A program made the translations under genes and the position numbers. Positions 11,368 to 21,939 of a stretch of DNA of 47,375 nt are shown one piece after another (positions within the stretch are counted from its first letter, which is position 1; each line of letters starts with the position of its first letter). Source of the stretch: Crenothrix polyspora (GTDB lineage: Bacteria; Pseudomonadota; Gammaproteobacteria; Methylococcales; Methylomonadaceae); the NCBI RefSeq assembly GCF_900163755.1, contig NZ_FUKI01000046.1, forward strand, positions 1 through 47,375, written 5' to 3'. The notes below the pieces were generated by a model. It was not told where the DNA came from. It saw only the letters and a program-made list of their open reading frames with translations, and made no database searches.

Positions 11368-11838
11368 TTATAACTTGCTGGAAACTTTATTAATGATGTC
11401 TTGATGCTTGGCTTTATCAATTTCTGCACCCAGAATCTGTTCGGCGGCATCCAGAGCCAGTGTCGCCACTTCCGCACGCAAATTATCTTTCACTTGCTGT
11501 ATTTCTTGATCAATCTGAGCTCTCGCCGCAATAATCAGACGCTCACCGTCTTTTTTGGCCGTGTCTTTCGATTCTTCAACAATTTCATTGGCACGTTTTT
11601 GCGCCAAACTCAATAGCTCAGAAGAATGTTCTTTGGCTTCTTTCAAAACGATTTTAGCTCTTTCTTCAGCGGCAAGTATGTCTTCCTGACCTCTTTCAGC
11701 AGCAGCCAATCCATCAGCAATTTTCTTTTTCCGCTCTTCAAGAGAGTCGAATAAAGGCGGCCAAATGTACTTCATGGTAAACCATACCAGAAGTGCAAAG
11801 GTAATCATTTGCCCAATCAGGGTAGCATTGATACTCAC
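11368..11838 (-). CDS. atpF: ATP synthase F0 subunit b (peripheral stalk)
   Basis: The 156-residue product starts at GTG 11838 with an AAGGAA ribosome-binding site. An N-terminal membrane helix ([24 protein letters not shown]) is followed by a long charged helix that forms the stalk. Length and layout match bacterial b subunits. The use of GTG rather than ATG is the only minor oddity. Confidence 0.96.
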   Translation of the reverse strand: MSINATLIGQMITFALLVWFTMKYIWPPLFDSLEERKKKIADGLAAAERGQEDILAAEERAKIVLKEAKEHSSELLSLAQKRANEIVEESKDTAKKDGERLIIAARAQIDQEIQQVKDNLRAEVATLALDAAEQILGAEIDKAKHQDIINKVSSKL

Positions 11839-11876
11839 GACGCGTTCCTTTTGTTGCTATTAAAGATGAACAGCTC

Positions 11877-12182
<306 letters not shown>

Positions 12183-12204
12183 CTAAATTAAAAAAAGGGT
12201 TTTG

Positions 12205-13369
<1,165 letters not shown>

Positions 13370-13397
13370 ACACTACTCCAAACCCAATAACTTGTGA

Positions 13398-13426
13398 ATT
13401 ATAACGAGCAAGCACCATTAAATCAA
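13398..13426 (-). promoter_or_regulatory. Sigma-70 promoter of the atp operon
   Basis: On the minus strand, TTGATT (13421-13426), a 17-base spacer and a perfect TATAAT (13398-13403) are present. Transcription should start near 13391, about 22 bases before the atpI GTG. It is the best promoter match in the window. Confidence 0.85.
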
Positions 13427-13465
13427 GGCCGATTAAACACAGATGCGTCATTGCAGTGATACAGC

Positions 13466-13586
13466 CTAGTACATCAAATCATATAAAAACAGGATAATAA
13501 AAATCTTCAAATCATGAATAAAACGCTGTTGTGTACTACATCAAGTTAATATTTAAATCCTGTTGATTTACAATTTGGTGTACTAG
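13466..13586. repeat. MITE-like element with about 30-bp terminal inverted repeats
   Basis: The arms at 13466-13495 and 13557-13586 both read CTAGTACA-Y-CAAAT at the outer end and AACAGGAT at the inner end, with divergence between. The total length is 121 bp and no protein is encoded. The inner part holds a further partial copy (GTACTACATCAA near 13540). It lies just upstream of the atp promoter. It could be a miniature inverted-repeat element or a large regulatory hairpin. No clear target duplication is seen. Confidence 0.6.
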
Positions 13587-13747
13587 CCAGATCAGCAAGC
13601 TACTTAATTTTTTCAAACATTAATGAGCAAAACGCGTGCCTATCTAAACAACTCGATAAGATGCTTAAATATAAGATATTGCCAATATAAAAAACGCATT
13701 TGATTAATGACCGGCATGATTTTAACCAACCTGTAAATTACAACGTA

Positions 13748-13810
13748 ACCGTTCGCACTGAACTTGTCGAAGTGTACCGCTCATGCTTCGACAAGCTCAG
13801 TGCGAACGGT
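13748..13810. repeat. Long palindromic intergenic repeat
   Basis: Two 25-base arms (13748-13772 and 13786-13810) are inverted copies with one mismatch, around a 13-base loop. The arm ACCGTTCGCACTGA followed by CTTGTCGAAG matches a palindrome I know from many proteobacterial intergenic regions, probably a REP/MITE-type mobile repeat. Any open frame through it is a by-product of the repeat. Confidence 0.8.
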
Positions 13811-14133
13811 GGCTGTAACTGTCCTAAGTTGAAAAAGCTTTATATCCATTGGAATCCCGTTAATACAGAGTTGAGTAAGTTATAGACTGGCCTAGCTTTC
13901 ATCAGTTTGGGGCGCAAGGTATTTATTTTGCTAATGGGGGATATTTAAGAGAATTTAACAGTCGCACCACTGAGTAATCACTCGAAACGGTATCCGAAAG
14001 AGGCATAAGTGCGCCTCCTGATGCGGCAGCATCCTATGCTTAACACACCTTATCGCGTTAGCTTAATGGGGCTGATTAAACATCCATTGCCAACACTTAC
14101 ACTTTGATCTTTTGATTAAATGGAAAAGTTACC
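13811..14133. other. Intergenic region without a recognised gene
   Basis: About 320 bases separate the palindrome from the flavoprotein gene. Short hairpins occur (GAGGC/GCCTC near 14000 and GATGC-GGCA-GCATC near 14018), but none has a T-run. No convincing promoter was found. A GGAAAAG stretch near 14121 may serve as the ribosome-binding site of the next gene. Confidence 0.5.
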
Positions 14134-15255
14134 ATGTCATCCAGCGCTAAATCTTTAACAACCCAATGTTGCATAGTAGGCGGTGGCCCTGCTGGCATGA
14201 TGCTCGGTTTCCTGTTAGCCCGTAGCGGTGTTAAAACCATTGTTGTAGAAAAACATAATGACTTCCTGCGTGATTTTCGAGGTGACACCATTCATCCGTC
14301 AACACTGGAACTCATGCACGAATTGGGCATACTCAAGGCATTTTTGCAACAGCCGCACCAGCGCATTGCTAAAGCGTACGTGCTGATTAATGGCCAACTG
14401 TTTCAAGGGCCGGATTTTTCCAAACTGGCTACTCATGCTAAATTTATTGCCATGATCCCGCAATGGGATTTTTTAAATTTTATTGCACAACAAGCGCAAC
14501 AATACCCTGAATTTTATTTGCATATGGGAGCAGAAGCCACCGAACTCATTGAAGAGAACAATACTGTTAAAGGCGTTATCGTACAAACCCAGCAAGGCAA
14601 AGTACGTATTTTTGCAGATTTGGTGGTGGGGGCGGATGGACGTAGTTCTATCGTTCGAAGCCTTTCAAAGATGGCGATTCTTGATTACCAATCACCGATT
14701 GATGTATTGTGGTTTCGTTTAAACAAACCCAACACTGAGCTACCGGAAACCTTGGCACGTATCCGCAATGGCCACTTTATGGTGACGATTAATCGCGGGG
14801 CTTATTACCAAACGGCACTGTTAATTAGCAAAGGCCAGTTCGATGCCATTAAAACCAAAGGGCTAACAGCATTTAAAGACACTCTCTGTCATATTGAACC
14901 CACATTTACCGATGTAATTCAGGCTATTGATTCATGGGAACAAGTCAAACTACTCAGTGTACAGATCAACCGTTTACAACGATGGTATCGGGATGGCTTG
15001 TTGTGCATTGGCGATGCGGCTCACGCCATGTCGCCTATCGGTGGTGTGGGCATTAATTTAGCCATACAAGATGCTGTCGCCGCTGCCAATATACTTACGG
15101 AAAAGTTGCGAGGCGGACACTGCCACAGCGACGATCTAGCCAAGGTGCAAGCACGACGCGAATGGCCTGCTAAAATGACACAAAGACTGCAAGTGATGGC
15201 ACATAAACGTTTTTTCAGCGACACTGAAAATAATCAACCTTTGGCGGTATCTTGA
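14134..15255 (+). CDS. FAD-dependent monooxygenase/oxidoreductase (PHBH/UbiH-like)
   Basis: The 373-residue protein has all three class A flavoprotein monooxygenase motifs. The Rossmann GGGPAGMMLG lies near residue 15 with VVEKH closing the first strand, a DG motif (VGADGRSSIVR) lies near 168, and the GD motif GDAAHAMSPIGGVGINLAIQD near 290 binds the FAD ribityl chain. It is likely cytosolic or peripheral and uses NAD(P)H and oxygen to hydroxylate an aromatic or similar substrate. The substrate is not deducible. It stands alone, between the repeat-rich gap and a convergent gene. Confidence 0.8.
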   Translation: MSSSAKSLTTQCCIVGGGPAGMMLGFLLARSGVKTIVVEKHNDFLRDFRGDTIHPSTLELMHELGILKAFLQQPHQRIAKAYVLINGQLFQGPDFSKLATHAKFIAMIPQWDFLNFIAQQAQQYPEFYLHMGAEATELIEENNTVKGVIVQTQQGKVRIFADLVVGADGRSSIVRSLSKMAILDYQSPIDVLWFRLNKPNTELPETLARIRNGHFMVTINRGAYYQTALLISKGQFDAIKTKGLTAFKDTLCHIEPTFTDVIQAIDSWEQVKLLSVQINRLQRWYRDGLLCIGDAAHAMSPIGGVGINLAIQDAVAAANILTEKLRGGHCHSDDLAKVQARREWPAKMTQRLQVMAHKRFFSDTENNQPLAVS

Positions 15256-15591
15256 TCTATTCGTCTGTTAATTAAAACATGTACACCTATTTTGCGCAGA
15301 ATTTTATCGCATATTATCGGTATTGGTTTCCGTGCTGAACATATTCAAACCCAACCCAAATCGACGTATGGCACTCTTGGCAAATAGCCCACATTGTCTT
15401 GTATCAACTGTCTGTCAACACGACAATTGCGCTGTCCATAAAATACTGCCAACATAAGGAGGCATACGTATTTAATGCGCCTTATCGCGTTGCAAATTTT
15501 AAAACGCTGTATGGTTTTTGACACCATACAACGTTAAACAATTTAATGCGTTTTAAAACTGGCTCAAAAGCCCATCATCAGCCCGTTATTT
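15256..15591. other. Intergenic region between convergent genes, with a hairpin
   Basis: The region holds a 13-bp stem with one mismatch at 15503-15515 and 15523-15535 (loop 7). It may slow transcripts from both sides, but has no good T-run and is not called a firm terminator. The word CTTATCGCGTT occurs here near 15481 and also near 14049, so a short dispersed repeat is possible. No gene is seen. Confidence 0.5.
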
Positions 15592-17535
15592 TTAATCTCC
15601 CTTTTTTTTTGCTCCCTTAATCTGAATAATTTCACCATCGCCTTTCACTTCGCGCTCTCTTTTGGCTTCTTCCTTATCTTGCATTTTAGCTTCCCTGTCA
15701 CGACCGCCTTTTTGATTTTCTCGCTCACGTTCGGCAGTAAGCAATCGTAAGGACGGGTTATCGTTTTTCAAACTATTAGGAAGATTAATTCTAGCTGCTA
15801 CAGCTTGAATTCCAGATATCACGGGAGATGTTGATGCACATTTGAATTTTCCGTCTACGCCCACGGGTGCATAAGGCGGTAATTCGACACTTATCATTCT
15901 AGAAAGCACGTTGCATGTCGTAGGGATAATATACCAGTTTTCTTTTCTATCTGAAGGCAAAAAGGCGGTATCTAACCCCCAATTCCATTGCAAACTACCT
16001 GCGGCAAAAACCGTTGAAACTGCATTATTACAAGGTAATAATGTACAAGGTTTGGTATAAACCGTCGCATGTGATTTTGGCATTAAAGGGTCATAATTGA
16101 CAGATAAAGGACTATCATGATCAACCACACCCATTGGCACAGGCGATGCCGTTATAGCCTCCAAACCAATCGGCGTATAACCATTGTCAAATATTCTGTC
16201 CGCCTCATAACCTAATAAACCTTTAAAAACGCCGGTAACCAAATCGTTTTCTAAGATACCTGTGGCGGTATACATCCAATGTGAATTGATGTCTGTTTGC
16301 CAGGGATCATTTTTTGAGGCTTTAAGATCCGTATCAAGTACGCTTGTTCCTAAGGGGCCGAATGCGTACATAACACCGATGAGCGCATTTTCCGGCCGAT
16401 TGGCATAGCTAGGATTTCTCCAGCGCGAAGTGACCAATGCTGGATTAGTCATTCTCAAAGGATCTTCTGTCGCTGAAAAATCTTTATAACTGACGATAGT
16501 GCGATTAGCATTTTCCATTCTAATTTGCCAATAAGCAATATTGGCACCAAAGAAACCCAAGCTAACACCGTGATCTCTGGCATTTTCGAAATTATCACGC
16601 ATGGCTTTAGTCCAATATTCATCATGCCCAACAGACAAGACAGATTTATACTTTAAAAGATTACCATTTGCTTTTACATGCGTATCAATATCGCTTTGGT
16701 AAGTGACATCAAAACCTTCACGCTCCAGAAAATTAAGTAAATTTAAATCTCCAGTCCTTAATCCTCCAAGGCCACCATCGTATTCATACGGTCGATCAAA
16801 GGAAACTTTACGTGCCGCGCCGCCGATAGAATTAAAACCATAAAGCGACTTACCTCCCCAAGGGTTATAAGCTTGCCAAGTAGTGGTGCTGACTTGAAAC
16901 AAATAATCTGAAGATCGCGCGGTATCAGTAACCACAAATGGAATGTATCGTCCTTTCCCTGTTGTATTACCAATAATGGTGGCAACATAAATGCCAGCAG
17001 TCCAGCTAGTAGGAATAGTAAGTGTGTATGGATTAACCCAGTTTGTTGCTTTCACCGTACCCAGTGAATCGGGAGCAGGTATTGTTTGTGTCGTACTGCT
17101 TCGCACTATTGGGGTAGTTGTCATCAGCCTTGCCCCGTATCCTTGATACCATCCCAAACGGTAAATATTTATACTGTATTGAGGATCTTTAGTTTTGTTA
17201 GCATTAACATATAGTTTTATCTGCTGACCTATGTTAACTGAATCTTTACTGGCAAAACCTTCCATGTCATGCACATTGTCTGCCGCATCCCAGCCAAGTA
17301 CATTAAAATTGTACCAAGCCGCGCTACCAGGAAGGAGATTTTCGGTTTGAATTTTATTAAGTGCCAATGCTTGGCTACTCAACCCAAGTAAACTAAATAA
17401 CCCAAGTAAACTAAACTTAGTTATTAAAATAGCACGGTGAGTTGGAATTGCAGTAATAACATCACCGGAACTGACAAGCGTCGTTAATTTTTTGTGGCGG
17501 TTAGTAAAACGTAAAATTTGTTTTAACAGCGTCAT
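15592..17535 (-). CDS. Secreted N,N-dimethylformamidase beta-subunit-like protein
   Basis: The 647-residue protein starts at ATG 17535, with AGGAG 8 bases upstream. A long N-terminus leads to a hydrophobic core FSLLGLFSLLGL and a likely cleavage site after QALA (residues about 55-59). The body matches the domain found in DMFase large subunits: WYNFNVLGW, YRLGWYQGYGAR, TTTWQAYNPWGGKSLYG, LLKYKSVLSVGHDEYWT and LGFFGANIAYWQIR. Most such proteins in bacteria are uncharacterised, so amide hydrolysis is only a guess. The last 50 residues are an extremely charged tail (RERENQKGGRDREAKMQDKE and onward), unusual for an exported enzyme. Confidence 0.65.
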   Translation of the reverse strand: MTLLKQILRFTNRHKKLTTLVSSGDVITAIPTHRAILITKFSLLGLFSLLGLSSQALALNKIQTENLLPGSAAWYNFNVLGWDAADNVHDMEGFASKDSVNIGQQIKLYVNANKTKDPQYSINIYRLGWYQGYGARLMTTTPIVRSSTTQTIPAPDSLGTVKATNWVNPYTLTIPTSWTAGIYVATIIGNTTGKGRYIPFVVTDTARSSDYLFQVSTTTWQAYNPWGGKSLYGFNSIGGAARKVSFDRPYEYDGGLGGLRTGDLNLLNFLEREGFDVTYQSDIDTHVKANGNLLKYKSVLSVGHDEYWTKAMRDNFENARDHGVSLGFFGANIAYWQIRMENANRTIVSYKDFSATEDPLRMTNPALVTSRWRNPSYANRPENALIGVMYAFGPLGTSVLDTDLKASKNDPWQTDINSHWMYTATGILENDLVTGVFKGLLGYEADRIFDNGYTPIGLEAITASPVPMGVVDHDSPLSVNYDPLMPKSHATVYTKPCTLLPCNNAVSTVFAAGSLQWNWGLDTAFLPSDRKENWYIIPTTCNVLSRMISVELPPYAPVGVDGKFKCASTSPVISGIQAVAARINLPNSLKNDNPSLRLLTAERERENQKGGRDREAKMQDKEEAKREREVKGDGEIIQIKGAKKKGD

Positions 17536-17911
17536 TAGAATAACTCCTAGTTTCTAACTTAAATAAATGCCAATCGATATTATTCTGCAAATAAAAACCA
17601 TGAAAAAGATAAGCAATATTCCAATATACTGAGCTATCTTTATAGCAAGTTTTATACAATCATCAATTTTATTATCATTTACAGCATAATATCGAGCACA
17701 GCACAGGGATGGCCTTGAAAGATTAATTTCCATACCGAAACCAAAATCTTTCAAGTAGTTAGAGTCTACTTGAACTTACAAACCTAGCAAATAGGTACAT
17801 ATACCTACTGGAAATAGGAAATTAGACTGGCTTTTACTGCTAACGCCGCTATTGAAAACCAATGCAGCAGATGTTGATTAAATCATACAAAGCCTAGACA
17901 CGATCACAGCG
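17536..17911. other. Intergenic region, no firm gene
   Basis: The 376-base stretch holds a weak minus-strand frame (17554-17754, TTG start, one membrane-like helix) that I do not accept. No promoter or terminator stands out. Confidence 0.4.
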
Positions 17912-19867
17912 CTAAATCTTAAAATGATTAACCAATGTCTTCAAGTGCTGTAAACCCACAGCAGAGGCTTTAACGCCATAACGCTGCTGCAAATAAGCTT
18001 CGGTAATCTCTTCAATACTGGGCGCATGCGTGGGTAATTTAGGCTTAATACGCTCAGCAAAATCTCTCGCGCCTTCACCGACACCTTGATTAAAGCCCGC
18101 TTTAGCCAGTTTCTTTAAAAATCGCTTATACACAATCAGCGTGTGATCTACTGTTGTCGGCTTTTGATAAAGCAAAAACCCACTGAGTGTAGCCACGATA
18201 ACAGCAATAATTGCTCCCATCCAATACACCATGTCTTTAAAGTCTTCAATACCAAACGATGACAAGAAATGAGATTGATTGGCGTTATTGTAGTTAATCA
18301 CCCAACGCTGCCAGCTGTAATCGACATTACCCCACAACTGCCGCGTTTTCTGTAACCAATTAAACGCTGCCTGCGCCTCACTACTTGGCGCGACATAATG
18401 GATAGCACCGCCTGGCAAGAGCTGATTGATGTCGATGTTTTTCTCAATTCTTTCCGGTGCAATCGCAGCGGTAGGGTCAACTCTAATCCAGCCTTGCTTA
18501 TCCAGCCAAACCTCTGCCCAAGCATGCGCTTGCGCTTGTTTAATCTCTAGAAAATCGCCCACTGCATTAAGTTCGCCGCCCTGATAACCGGTAACCACCC
18601 GCGCCGGAATATTGGCCACCCGCATTAAAGTTACGAATGCAGAGGCATAATGGCTGCAAAATCCATAGCGGGTCTCAAACAGAAACGTTTCAACCGGATT
18701 GTTTTCCATTAACGGCGGGGTGAGCGTGTAATGGAAATCCTGTTGCCGAAAGTGTGTCAGCAACTGGCCAATAAACACCTCTGGCGTGCTGTCAAAGCCG
18801 CCTAACTGCCGTACTAATTGTTTCATTTTATAACTTGGCGTAGCGGGTAATTGTTTAGCTTGCTGAATTTCTTGCGGCGTACTCGCGCCAGTATTGTACT
18901 GTGCATAAGAGCTCAGCGAGTATTCTGTGCGTTGGTTAAGTGCGTCAACACTTAATAATTGCAGCACGGCATTTTGGCGCAGCGTTTTTGGGAGCGCTGC
19001 GGGTAACTCTAATGCAAACACCCAGTTTTTATCTTGCGGTTCCATTAACAATGTGTACTGATAGACTGTACCTGAAAATGTTGCTTTAGCGCGTTGTTGA
19101 TAGGATAAGTCTTTTGCTTGTGTCCAACGTTTGCCATCAGTTTGGCTAAGTACTGGGCCACGCCAATAGCGTAACTGTGGCGGCGGAATAGCGCCGGTAA
19201 ATTTCACCCTGAACACCAGCTCATCGGACAAGCCAAGATCGCTGATAGAACCTGGCTCCATCGAATCACTTAAGCCGGTTTTGGCTTGCTGTTGCTGGTT
19301 AAATAACAACCAGCGTGGTGCTTCTACCCGTGGAAACAGGATAAAAATCGCGATGGCCATCGGTATCGCCTGTGCGATAATGACACTGGCTTTTTTGAGT
19401 GCCACACGGGTATTGGCAACATAACTATTAATAAACACCAGCGTGGCGAATAACACACAGCATACAAATAAAATATAGGCGGCCATCAAAATGCTTTGTT
19501 CGTACAAAAACTGCGAGGCGGCCACAATAAAGGCCAGATAATTCACCAGATACAAATCGCGTTCAGATTTTATCTCCATGAGCTTTAAGCCCAGCGCAAT
19601 CAAAAATAAACTGGTACCGGCATCTCGCCCTAAAATGCCGCTGTGTTGCGAGTACAACAGGGCTAATCCACCGACACTGACCAGTAGCAACAGTAAACCT
19701 TTAGGTAAACGTTGTGGTTGCCAAACACCCAGAAAACGCCACACCAGCAGCACAGCAAAAAAGCCAAACACCGGCAACGGTAAATGATACGCATGCGGCA
19801 GTGCTATCAAACCAATGGAGGACAGCAAAAAAATCAGGATATTTTTATTGTATGCGGGATTTATCAT
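17912..19867 (-). CDS. TgpA-like membrane transglutaminase (DUF3488/DUF4129)
   Basis: The 651-residue protein has about seven N-terminal membrane helices (residues 8-180). A periplasmic transglutaminase core follows: RYGFCSHYASAF holds Cys404, QAQAHAWAEVWLD holds His448 and WIRVDPTAA holds Asp464, forming the Cys-His-Asp triad. A further membrane helix lies near 555-575, followed by a cytoplasmic DUF4129-like tail. TgpA of Pseudomonas aeruginosa is the named relative and is essential there. It is the third gene of a MoxR-DUF58-TgpA operon, starting 4 bases after the DUF58 stop. The target of cross-linking is unknown. Confidence 0.85.
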   Translation of the reverse strand: MINPAYNKNILIFLLSSIGLIALPHAYHLPLPVFGFFAVLLVWRFLGVWQPQRLPKGLLLLLVSVGGLALLYSQHSGILGRDAGTSLFLIALGLKLMEIKSERDLYLVNYLAFIVAASQFLYEQSILMAAYILFVCCVLFATLVFINSYVANTRVALKKASVIIAQAIPMAIAIFILFPRVEAPRWLLFNQQQQAKTGLSDSMEPGSISDLGLSDELVFRVKFTGAIPPPQLRYWRGPVLSQTDGKRWTQAKDLSYQQRAKATFSGTVYQYTLLMEPQDKNWVFALELPAALPKTLRQNAVLQLLSVDALNQRTEYSLSSYAQYNTGASTPQEIQQAKQLPATPSYKMKQLVRQLGGFDSTPEVFIGQLLTHFRQQDFHYTLTPPLMENNPVETFLFETRYGFCSHYASAFVTLMRVANIPARVVTGYQGGELNAVGDFLEIKQAQAHAWAEVWLDKQGWIRVDPTAAIAPERIEKNIDINQLLPGGAIHYVAPSSEAQAAFNWLQKTRQLWGNVDYSWQRWVINYNNANQSHFLSSFGIEDFKDMVYWMGAIIAVIVATLSGFLLYQKPTTVDHTLIVYKRFLKKLAKAGFNQGVGEGARDFAERIKPKLPTHAPSIEEITEAYLQQRYGVKASAVGLQHLKTLVNHFKI

Positions 19868-19871
19868 AACC

Positions 19872-20810
19872 TTAAAATACCGCTAGCGCTTCTAGGCATT
19901 GCCGGTAGTGTGCTTGGCCATTGCTAGGCTCTAGCCGCAGACCAGGCAAAATAAAGCCGTAACGTAATCCGGCTTGTTCAGCATCAATCACCCAGCGGCA
20001 TACATAACTCAAGCGCTCTTCTAACGAGTGCCCTGGGGCATGGTTAAAATCCAGCCAAATTTCTGCTGTGTTTTCGTTGCCGTATTGTTTGCTGAACAGC
20101 CCCAAGCCTTTGGCATAGGCTTTCCAGTACACCTGTCTGATAGGATCACCGGCCTGATAGTCCTGTAAACCGTAGAATTCATCACCGCCTTTTTTAAACG
20201 AGCCTTGCAGGCCTTGGCTGACACCGGTTTCTGGAAACGGAATGTGTTGGCTGACAGGTTTTGGGTAGACCAACACTTTGGTATTAAAACGTATCGGTGA
20301 CCAGGCGCGAAACAAGCCTAAGGGATAGCGACTAGACAGAGTGACTGTGCCAATAGTATGCCAGCCTCTTGTGTGCGTGTGCTCCGGTAAACTGATGTGG
20401 GCTTTGTTGTGTGCGTTAAGATGAAAACTACTGGTTGTCTTCAGGCTCAGTTGCAAGTGCTGGCGCTCTACTGCGGTGGGGTTAGCAATAATCAGTTTAA
20501 AAGCGGCGCTGTCACCGGCAAAAACCGCCGTGGACTGGCCTGGTTGCACGGTCAATCCAGCCAATGATTTATAGGTATGCAAGATGGTAATAAAAAATAC
20601 GCTGCCCAGCAAAAACGCTAACATATAGGCCAGATTGTTATTATAAACAAAGGCAATCAGCATCAATATGACAATTAAAAAGACAAAGCCTAAGCCGCGT
20701 TGCGTGGGTAAAATAAAAATCCGGCGCTGATTTAACACTAACGGCTGGCCATCCACCGTACGTTCCCCCAATAAAAATCGGTCTAAGCCGAAGCGTTCTT
20801 TTAAGGTCAC
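19872..20810 (-). CDS. DUF58 (vWA-like) membrane protein
   Basis: The 312-residue protein starts at GTG 20810. Two close membrane helices (about 40-82) are followed by a soluble region with the DUF58 signature DEFYGLQDYQAGDPIRQVYWKAYAKG. Such proteins are co-encoded with MoxR ATPases and TgpA, and are thought to act as partners of the ATPase. It lies 3 bases from the MoxR stop. It is distinct from MxaS at 38976, which has no membrane helices. Confidence 0.82.
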   Translation of the reverse strand: MTLKERFGLDRFLLGERTVDGQPLVLNQRRIFILPTQRGLGFVFLIVILMLIAFVYNNNLAYMLAFLLGSVFFITILHTYKSLAGLTVQPGQSTAVFAGDSAAFKLIIANPTAVERQHLQLSLKTTSSFHLNAHNKAHISLPEHTHTRGWHTIGTVTLSSRYPLGLFRAWSPIRFNTKVLVYPKPVSQHIPFPETGVSQGLQGSFKKGGDEFYGLQDYQAGDPIRQVYWKAYAKGLGLFSKQYGNENTAEIWLDFNHAPGHSLEERLSYVCRWVIDAEQAGLRYGFILPGLRLEPSNGQAHYRQCLEALAVF

Positions 20811-20813
20811 AGA

Positions 20814-21719
20814 CTAATTGACGGCTACTTTGGCCAATATGGGGGCAACTATGGCCGCCGAATCAACCGCACCGGCCTTTAAGCGGTGCCCTGCAACTGC
20901 GGCCAACACCGCCTGTAGGTCTTCGGGGATAACCGCATTGCGTTGATCCATAAACGCCCAGGATTTGGCGGCAGTCAATAAGGCTAATCCGGCTCTGGGC
21001 GATAAGCCACAGACATAATCTGATGAGTGACGGGTAAAGTAAATAATCGCCTGACAATAATCCAGCAAGGCACTGGATACATGCACTTTACCAATAGCTT
21101 GTTGCAGCGCTTGCAATTGCAACGGAGTGATCTGCGCGGGCAAAGTTTGAATAATCTGATGGCGATTTTGCCCCATCAACAATTGCCGTTCCGAGTTAGG
21201 ATCAGGATAACCCAGTTCAAGTCGCATGAGAAAGCGGTCGAGTTGTGATTCCGGCAGTGGAAACGTGCCAATCTGGTGCGACGGATTTTGCGTGGCAATA
21301 ACAAAAAACGGTTCGGGTAAAGGATACGTCACGCCTTCAACCGTCACTTGGCGCTCTTCCATCGCTTCCAGTAAGGCACTTTGAGCTTTCGGTGTGGAAC
21401 GGTTAATTTCATCAGCCAGTATCATTTGGTTAAATATTGGCCCTGGATGAAATTTAAATTCATGGTTTTTAGCATCAAACACCGAGGCACCAATAATATC
21501 CGCCGGTAAAATATCACTGGTAAATTGAATGCGCTGGTAATTCATACCCAGCAACTTGGCCAGCGTATATGCCAAGGTAGTTTTGCCTACGCCGGGAATG
21601 TCTTCTATTAATAAATGCCCGCGCGCCAACAGACAACAAACGGCTAAACGGATTTGCCGGTCTTTGCCCAAAATAACTTTATTGGCTACCGTTAGCAGGC
21701 GCTGAATGTCGTTTTGCAT
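20814..21719 (-). CDS. MoxR-family AAA+ ATPase
   Basis: The 301-residue protein has Walker A GVGKTT (43-48), Walker B MILADEIN (99-106), and the sensor region PFFVIATQNPSHQIGTFPLPESQLDRFLMRL. MoxR ATPases act as chaperones for cofactor insertion or activation of vWA partners. This one starts a MoxR-DUF58-TgpA operon and is a general-type MoxR, more canonical than the mxa-linked MxaR at 39837. A TATACT -10-like box lies about 40 bases upstream, but with no good -35. The ATG lacks a strong ribosome-binding site. Confidence 0.87.
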   Translation of the reverse strand: MQNDIQRLLTVANKVILGKDRQIRLAVCCLLARGHLLIEDIPGVGKTTLAYTLAKLLGMNYQRIQFTSDILPADIIGASVFDAKNHEFKFHPGPIFNQMILADEINRSTPKAQSALLEAMEERQVTVEGVTYPLPEPFFVIATQNPSHQIGTFPLPESQLDRFLMRLELGYPDPNSERQLLMGQNRHQIIQTLPAQITPLQLQALQQAIGKVHVSSALLDYCQAIIYFTRHSSDYVCGLSPRAGLALLTAAKSWAFMDQRNAVIPEDLQAVLAAVAGHRLKAGAVDSAAIVAPILAKVAVN

Positions 21720-21939
21720 AGTGAATGAGATAACTTAGAGATTGCCTTTAGTATAGAACAATGCCTTACATTAACGGCAGCGCAGCGTGTGTAAATCCAA
21801 AATTTAAAAAATGCTCATGTGTTCAATAAATTTTCAAAAAATTAATTTCATTAAGCTTGGATTCATTTTCAAACTGTATAGTGTGCAGCAAGTGAAGAAA
21901 AACATTATTTTTAACACACTGTGTTGTTTAGGAACAATT

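Noticed and set aside
13700-13885. 61-residue plus-strand frame in the atpI-flavoprotein gap
   Set aside because: Most of it is the translated palindrome (V-R-T-E-L-V-E and F-D-K-L-S-A-N-G-G), a well-known spurious product of this repeat; no ribosome-binding site.
17554-17754. 66-residue minus-strand frame with one hydrophobic helix upstream of the dimethylformamidase-like gene
   Set aside because: TTG start without ribosome-binding site, no recognisable family, low-complexity AT-rich DNA. A real small membrane protein cannot be excluded but is not supported.
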